Part shown: piece after piece, positions 59,547 to 64,000 of the stretch
How the letters are laid out: each line of letters begins with the position of its first letter
Numbering within the stretch: position 1 is the stretch's first letter
Notes under the pieces: generated by a model
Database searches by the model: none
The model's input: the letters and a program-made list of their open reading frames with translations, nothing else
What the model was told of the DNA's origin: nothing
Origin: Nocardia jiangxiensis NBRC 101359
Lineage (GTDB): Bacteria > Actinomycetota > Actinomycetes > Mycobacteriales > Mycobacteriaceae
NCBI RefSeq assembly: GCF_000308615.1
Contig: NZ_BAGB01000054.1
Location: 1 to 64,000, forward strand
Reading direction: 5' to 3'
Length of the DNA: 64,000 bases
Made by a program: the position numbers and the translations under genes

Positions 59547-60431
59547 ATGGACAGCTTGGTCGAGAATGATCTACGACAGATGGTTTTCGACCACCTCACC
59601 AAGGCCATGGCCGATAAGAGTGTCCGTGTCCTGACTCGAGAGGAACTGAATTCCTTCTGGGTAGGGACTCACTTCCGGCGGCTCATCGACGTCGCAAAAG
59701 AAATCTGGAACCCAGTGACCTACAGGGAACACTCGCAATCGTGTCGGACCCCCAAGGCCAGTACGCAGATGCCGAACTCAGCGACTCGGTGTTCGCGTAT
59801 GCGTATCAGCAGGATACGGAAGAGGGCGACAACGCCAAGCTGCGACGCGCCTTCGAGCTCGGCCTTCCCCTGATCTTGTTCCGAAAGATTCGCCCGAGCC
59901 TGTACATGCCGATCTATCCTGTCTACGTCGTTGCAGATGACAGAAAGAATAGAAGATTTCTCATTGCCCTGGATGAAGAAATACGAATGTTCGACAACCC
60001 GTTCGACCTCAAACCGGATGAGCGCAGGTATGCCGAGCGAACAACCAAACAACGTCTACATCAACCAGAATTTCGAAGCAGAGTACTCACCGCCTATAAA
60101 TACCAGTGCGCAGTGTGCAACCTAAAGAGAAGTAAACTTCTAGATGCCGCACATATCATAGCGGACGGGCAACCGAACAGCGTCCATCGACAACGGCTTG
60201 ACGCTATGCAAGATTCACCATGCAGAATATGATATAAACTACTTGGGAATATCTCCCGAGTACGTTATACAAATAAATGAAGATCTCCTGCTCGAAGAGG
60301 ACGGCCCGATGCTCAAGCATGGTCTTCAAGAGATGCACGACCGGCGGCTGTTCGTACCGTCGATAAAAAAGGAACGCCCATCACCAGAGCGATTGGCCGA
60401 ACGATTCGACGAGTTCAGGGCAGCAAGCTAG
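59547..60431 (+). pseudogene. HNH restriction-type endonuclease gene with two compensating frameshifts
   Basis: Three reading-frame segments join into one protein of about 295 residues. Segment one starts at ATG 59547 (MDSLVENDLRQMVFDHLTKA) and leaves frame at about 59713, where one base is missing after TGGAACCC; the next frame reads PSDLQGTLAIVSDPQGQYAD. Near 60170-60190 one extra base returns the frame to the first, at NGLTLCKIHHAEYD. The HNH core is CAVCNLKRSKLLDAAHIIAD and LCKIHHAEYD. An uninterrupted homolog would be a functional HNH nuclease. Two sequencing errors are possible, but decay is likely because of the neighbourhood. AT-richer than the rest of the window. Confidence 0.7.
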
Positions 60432-60436
60432 CTCGC

Positions 60437-61471
60437 TCAGATGCTTCCTGAATCACCAGATTCGACTATCCATTCCGCTCGGGCAAGAAGCTCATCGAAC
60501 GTCAGCACTTCTGGTTGAACCAGATCTCTGCGAAACAGTTCGAATGAACGAAATTTATTCTTGTTGTGCCCGCCGCTGTCATTTACCAGACTGTTCAGAT
60601 TTCCTACCACGAGATACGAACGCGGACGCAATAGATAAGTATATTCGCCAGGAATATCATCGCCATCGGCAGACTTCCTCGCCAAGCGATCACCTATTTC
60701 GCGGATAGCTTCGTGAACAGTACATTGCGCCTGAGCAATCCCACCCGCCAACTCCGACGAAGGCGCCCAACATCCCGAGCGATACTCAGGCCCGAGTAGC
60801 GGCGTGCGGTGTGTCTTGATCTCAGCGAATACCATCGACTTGATTCGCCCGGAGGTGGTCAGAAGTGCGTCGACACGCTTGCCCACGTTTGCGATAGAGG
60901 CGCCTGCCACGACCTTCTCCAGCTTTTGCTTGTCCCAAGAGGTCAGCAGTTGTCCAGAAAGTGATACTCCAAAAATCCAAGGGTTGTCCTGGAAGAAGTT
61001 CTGCCAGACCTTTTCCCGCGCGGCAGACTTCGTCGAACAATCCTTCATCTTTGCCGCTTCCGAATCGAAGTAGCCGCTATCCAACAACAGTCTGCGAAAT
61101 CGTTCGACCTGACTTCTTCTATGCGCCATCGCAATAACATCACGCGACGCCTCATCGTTGGAGATGATCGCTCGTAGCCGATCCGGATTTTTTCGGTAAG
61201 CTTCTTTCAGAACATCATCTAGATCAGATGCAGGCATCCCGAACGCGTCGGAAAGAATATCTACCAGCGTGGCAGCGATGCCTTTATCGACCTGCAATGA
61301 CTGACTACTCTTACGGTGCGAAATTCGCTGCTGCGAACCGAAGGTAGATAAATGAACCAGCGTGGTCCCGTCGTCATCATGGACGACCTGATACTCACAG
61401 TCGACGCCCTGATCCACCTTGTGAGCAGATATTTTCTGCGTATTTTGCTTGATTTCGAGGATTCGAGCCAA
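60437..61471 (-). CDS. Shedu-family anti-phage nuclease (SduA/DUF4263)
   Basis: 344 residues from a TTG at 61471. The C-terminal nuclease has WQNFFQDNPWIFGVSLSGQL (near 157), LEKVVAGASIANVGKRVDAL (near 184) and MVFAEIKTHRTPLL (near 213), giving the D...ExK centre of DUF4263, then YRSGCWAPSSELAGGIAQAQ. The first ~150 residues form a variable sensor part. Shedu proteins of this family protect against phages as a single gene. It converges on the broken HNH gene, five bases apart, in AT-rich DNA, suggesting a transferred defence island. Confidence 0.85.
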   Translation of the reverse strand: MARILEIKQNTQKISAHKVDQGVDCEYQVVHDDDGTTLVHLSTFGSQQRISHRKSSQSLQVDKGIAATLVDILSDAFGMPASDLDDVLKEAYRKNPDRLRAIISNDEASRDVIAMAHRRSQVERFRRLLLDSGYFDSEAAKMKDCSTKSAAREKVWQNFFQDNPWIFGVSLSGQLLTSWDKQKLEKVVAGASIANVGKRVDALLTTSGRIKSMVFAEIKTHRTPLLGPEYRSGCWAPSSELAGGIAQAQCTVHEAIREIGDRLARKSADGDDIPGEYTYLLRPRSYLVVGNLNSLVNDSGGHNKNKFRSFELFRRDLVQPEVLTFDELLARAEWIVESGDSGSI

Positions 61472-61691
61472 GTCCGAAGACCCCCTGATCGACTGTCGTA
61501 TTCAACCTGAACCACGTGGAAACTTCGGATCGATTCTTGTTGACAGTCGACCAGGTGTCAATGCAGCCGCTGCTCGTTTGACCCTGTTCCACTTAGGATT
61601 CCGCGCATTCGCAGTCAGCGTCGAGGGGCCTCGCTCAGCCTCATGCCCATACCCTTGACCTCAATACCGCTCGAGGTTTTACCGTCGTCCC

Positions 61692-62108
61692 ATGCCCTTC
61701 ACACCAGTCGAACGCGCCTACCTCAGCACCCAGAACCTCGGCCGCCTGGCGACCGTCACCCCAGGTGGCAAGCCCCTCATCGCTCCCGTCGGCTTCCAGC
61801 TGAACGATGACGGGACCATCGATATCGGCGGCCCGAACCCGGAGTCTCAGCGGTACCGGAACGTCGAGAAGAACCCGAATGTCACGTTCGCTGTAGACGA
61901 CATGACTCCCGATGAGCCGGGGGCGGTCAAGCCGGGATGGGGGCGGGGAGTGATCATTCGAGGAGTTGCCGAGGTGCTGACCGTGGAGACGCCGCCGGTT
62001 GCCCCGGAGTGGTTCTCCAACAGGATCATTCGGATTCGGCCGGTTCGGATCCACAGTTGGCATATCGATCCGGACAACCCCGACGGGGAAGCTCGGGTCG
62101 TGAGGTAG
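61692..62108 (+). CDS. FDOR-B/PPOX-type F420- or FMN-dependent oxidoreductase
   Basis: 138 residues with the split-barrel pattern: FTPVERAYLSTQNLGRLATV, FQLNDDGTIDIGGPNPESQR, RYRNVEKNPNVTFAVDDM and GRGVIIRGVAEVL. Members of this group in actinobacteria bind F420 (or FMN) and reduce varied compounds. The organism has fbiD for F420 synthesis. Standing alone downstream of the Shedu gene, with normal GC content. Confidence 0.83.
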   Translation: MPFTPVERAYLSTQNLGRLATVTPGGKPLIAPVGFQLNDDGTIDIGGPNPESQRYRNVEKNPNVTFAVDDMTPDEPGAVKPGWGRGVIIRGVAEVLTVETPPVAPEWFSNRIIRIRPVRIHSWHIDPDNPDGEARVVR

Positions 62109-62235
62109 GGGTTGTCCCCGAGGGGGTCTCATCCCTGCGGACGATTCTCACCCGGAAGTCGGGTCGGGACCGGTGACCTTCGGTTGCTTCTGCGCGAGAC
62201 TGCTTGCAGGGCAATCGAGTTGGAAGGTGGTCACG

Positions 62236-62511
62236 ATGAGCAGACGGTACTGGGCGCGGGCGGTGGTCGCGGGGGCGATCGTTGCGGTTCCGCTTGCGGC
62301 GCTGGCTGTTCCGGCGCAGGCCGAGCCGACTGCCCCGCACGTGACGCAGGTTCGGCACGAGCACTGGAGCGTTCCGTGGGACGTGCCGGGGACCTGGGAC
62401 AACTGGAATCGTCATGGCCGGTGGGACGATCGCTACCCCTACGAGCGTCGTCACCACCATCATCGGGGATGGCAGCGATCCGTACCTCCGGGATGGTTCG
62501 GGAGCAGCTAG
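62236..62511 (+). CDS. Small secreted Trp/His-rich protein
   Basis: 91 residues. The ATG at 62236 opens MSRRYWARAVVAGAIVAVPL, a signal peptide with a likely cut after AQA (near 29). The mature part is rich in Trp, Arg and His (VPGTWDNWNRHGRWDDRYPY; ERRHHHHRGW), with a HHHH run that could bind metal. Family unknown to me. It converges on the DedA gene with a hairpin between. Confidence 0.65.
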   Translation: MSRRYWARAVVAGAIVAVPLAALAVPAQAEPTAPHVTQVRHEHWSVPWDVPGTWDNWNRHGRWDDRYPYERRHHHHRGWQRSVPPGWFGSS

Positions 62512-62521
62512 ATCCGGGGGC

Positions 62522-62555
62522 GATAGCCCGGCACCGCACGGGGTGCCGGGCCATC
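62522..62555. terminator. Hairpin terminator between convergent genes
   Basis: GCCCGGCACC/GGTGCCGGGC (10 bp) plus an outer GAT/ATC after one mismatch, with a six-base loop (62536-62541). Lies between the secreted protein and DedA, suited to both directions. Confidence 0.75.
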
Positions 62556-62565
62556 GTCATATCGG

Positions 62566-63189
62566 TCAGTCCTCGTCGGAGGTGGTCAAAGCTCTGCGGC
62601 GACGTCGCCATTTCCAGTAGACGACGCCGAGAACGACGAGTACGACGACGACCACCGCCGCCCAGGCGTCAACTCGTTGCAGGATCGCCGTGAACGACTC
62701 GCCGATCGCGTAGCCGGCCATCACCATCGCGCAACCCCAGATGATGGCGCCAAGTGTGCTGGTGAACAGGAACCGCGAATATCGCATCGAGGACATGCCG
62801 ACCAGCTGCGGCAGCATGGTTCGGAAGAACGTGCTGAAACGGCCGAAGATCACTGCCCAGCTGCCGTGACGTTCGAAGTATCGGCCGGAACGGTCCAACC
62901 GCTCACGATGACGTTCGAATACCGCCCAGCGCAGGATTCGCGCACCGAAGATCCTGCCGGTGCCGAATCCGACACTCGCGCCGACGATTGCGGCAACGAC
63001 CACCAGGACCAGGGTGGTCGGCAGATCCAGCCGACCGCGGTTCGCGGCGACGCCGGCCAGGATCGCGGCGGTGTCACCGGGAACCAGCAGGCCGAAAACC
63101 ATGGCCTCCTCCGCGCACACCAGAAGCGCCACAACCAGGTACGTCCACACCGGCTGAAGGCTCAGTACGCGCTGAACCAGCGACTCCAT
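62566..63189 (-). CDS. DedA-family membrane protein
   Basis: 207 residues with several hydrophobic segments. Motifs: EEAMVFGLLVPGDTAAILAG (near 27), VGFGTGRIFGARIL (near 73), and RHGSWAVIFGRFSTFFRTML then PQLVGMSSMRYSRF (near 104), the DedA core with its conserved Arg and Pro. Family members are lipid (undecaprenyl phosphate) or proton-coupled flippases. The C-terminus is basic. The ATG at 63189 was taken; residues upstream are not family-like. Confidence 0.88.
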   Translation of the reverse strand: MESLVQRVLSLQPVWTYLVVALLVCAEEAMVFGLLVPGDTAAILAGVAANRGRLDLPTTLVLVVVAAIVGASVGFGTGRIFGARILRWAVFERHRERLDRSGRYFERHGSWAVIFGRFSTFFRTMLPQLVGMSSMRYSRFLFTSTLGAIIWGCAMVMAGYAIGESFTAILQRVDAWAAVVVVVLVVLGVVYWKWRRRRRALTTSDED

Positions 63190-63375
63190 ACCATCGACGC
63201 TAGCCACTGCGGTGAGCGATTTCAGGCGAGATCGTCGCGGACTGTCCGAACCGATATCGACAGCACAGCGCGATCGACCGCTAGATTCCGAATGGAACAA
63301 ATCGAACGTCCGTCACGACATACCTCACGTACAGATCGACCCGAACACGAATCGACCCCCGAAGGAGCCGAACGG

Positions 63376-63792
63376 ATGAAATTCGGTCGTATCGCCGCCG
63401 GTATCGCACTCGCCGCCGCTCTCACCACAGTCCCGGCCGTCGCCTCCGCCGACGACCCGGAATTCCCGCGCAACGGCGTGATCCCACCCGGCACGTATCA
63501 CATCATCAGACACCCCTCCAACGTCGTCGGCTCCCCGATGGAGAACTGTGACCTCCAGGTATTCGTCGACCACACCGTCGTCGTACTGGTCTGCGGGGAG
63601 TCCGGAGTCACCGGACGTCAGTCCCCCGTCGGGCCCGACGAAACTCACGTGACCTTCGACGGCAGGCTGTTCGGCCTGGATCTACAGGACATCGACCCAC
63701 GGTTCGGACATTGGATCGGCGTACCGAACGTCGCCGGAACCCAGTTGAAGGCACCGTATCCGCTGGCGGGAGTTACCCTGAACCGCCGCTGA
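63376..63792 (+). CDS. Secreted protein of unknown function
   Basis: 138 residues. MKFGRIAAGIALAAALTTVP forms the signal peptide, with a cut after ASA (near 25). The mature part includes DDPEFPRNGVIPPGTYHIIR and two cysteines (ENCDLQVF and LVCGESG), a likely disulfide. Its pattern resembles small nocardial/mycobacterial secreted proteins without assigned roles. GAAGGAG precedes the ATG. A hairpin terminator follows at 63810. Confidence 0.72.
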   Translation: MKFGRIAAGIALAAALTTVPAVASADDPEFPRNGVIPPGTYHIIRHPSNVVGSPMENCDLQVFVDHTVVVLVCGESGVTGRQSPVGPDETHVTFDGRLFGLDLQDIDPRFGHWIGVPNVAGTQLKAPYPLAGVTLNRR

Positions 63793-63809
63793 TCCAGCAG
63801 CCGTTCTCT

Positions 63810-63842
63810 CCTCCGCGGATACATCTCATCTATCCGCGGAGG
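63810..63842 (+). terminator. Hairpin terminator
   Basis: A perfect 12-bp stem (CCTCCGCGGATA with TATCCGCGGAGG) around a nine-base loop, 18 bases after the secreted protein stop. It is flanked by GC-rich sequence without a T run. Confidence 0.7.
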
Positions 63843-64000
63843 CGGTCGGCTCATCGAGGAACCTGCCGAATCTCCACCGCACCGGCACTTCGCCTACCGA
63901 GCACGGATCGCATATTCTCGCGCAGAGGTGTTTTCGGAACGTCGGTCTCGTGAGTCTGATGGGGGCCGGTGGCTGTGCTGGCCGGCTGCTCGCCCGGCGA
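63843..64000. other. Right window edge, no gene assigned
   Basis: Some 158 bases follow the terminator. A plus-strand frame from about 63950 could be the start of a new gene, but too little is visible to say. A possible lipobox-like LAGCSPG in another frame is preceded by an in-frame TGA only 11 codons earlier and lacks a proper signal peptide. Confidence 0.35.

Noticed and set aside
63950..64000. Start of a lipoprotein at the right edge (LAGCSPG)
   Set aside because: The lipobox-like frame has a TGA 11 codons upstream and no proper signal peptide, and too few bases remain to judge.

Overview
This is high-GC actinobacterial DNA, most likely from Nocardia or a close relative. The core gene order follows the Mycobacterium tuberculosis Rv2966c-Rv2996c block almost gene for gene: rsmD, pyc, recG, DAK2 protein, ung, thiL, DUF3515, ddl, gpsA, fbiD, ppk1, mutT1, hupB, leuD, leuC, IclR, an F420/FMN-type oxidoreductase, tRNA-Glu/tRNA-Gln, gltX, FAH, MFS, leuB, serA. 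The mycobacterial locus names come from memory and were not searched. Gene density, ATGA start/stop overlaps, GTG starts and GC-rich hairpin terminators also fit the group.

Layout. 1-3.6 kb: a truncated IS3-type transposase at the window edge, a gene-poor stretch full of inverted repeats, a PHP-domain phosphoesterase and a divergent lysE/lysG pair. 3.6-37 kb: the conserved block. It covers rRNA methylation (rsmD), anaplerosis (pyc) with a RamB/PrpR-type carbon regulator, DNA repair (recG, ung, mutT1), cofactors (thiL, fbiD), cell wall and lipid precursors (ddl, gpsA), polyphosphate (ppk1), nucleoid protein HupB, leucine synthesis (leuCD with a divergent IclR regulator, leuB), glutamyl-tRNA charging next to its tRNA substrates, and serine synthesis (serA). 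37.3-41.5 kb: a GHKL ATPase fused to a PD-(D/E)XK nuclease of the Shedu/DUF4263 kind, a nucleotidyltransferase, two cold-shock proteins and, between them, a 38-residue repeated hydrophobic peptide with its own strong terminator. 41.5-52.7 kb: a myo-inositol catabolic and uptake cluster (iolD, iolB, a relic second iolB start, an aldolase-like gene, iolC, a three-gene ABC importer, an iolE-like gene), facing a LacI regulator and iolG. Matching operator palindromes lie at the iol promoter and in front of lacI.

52.7-64 kb is an accessory region: a stand-alone mraY, a Nudix hydrolase, a large GIY-YIG protein, a MarR regulator with a clean operator facing a membrane zinc-ribbon protein, several decayed genes (VOC, PPOX and HNH, each with a visible lesion), an XRE-DUF5753/DUF397 module and a Shedu immune nuclease in visibly AT-richer DNA. 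It ends with an FDOR-type protein, DedA and two small secreted proteins.

The best candidates for unusual biology are the GHKL-nuclease fusion (37358-39376), the Shedu/HNH pair (59547-61471), the GIY-YIG protein with an unassigned C-terminal region (54625-55617), the 38-residue peptide (40985-41101), and two genes whose best-placed ribosome binding sites point to non-standard start codons (thiL at an ATC, the XRE gene at an ACG).
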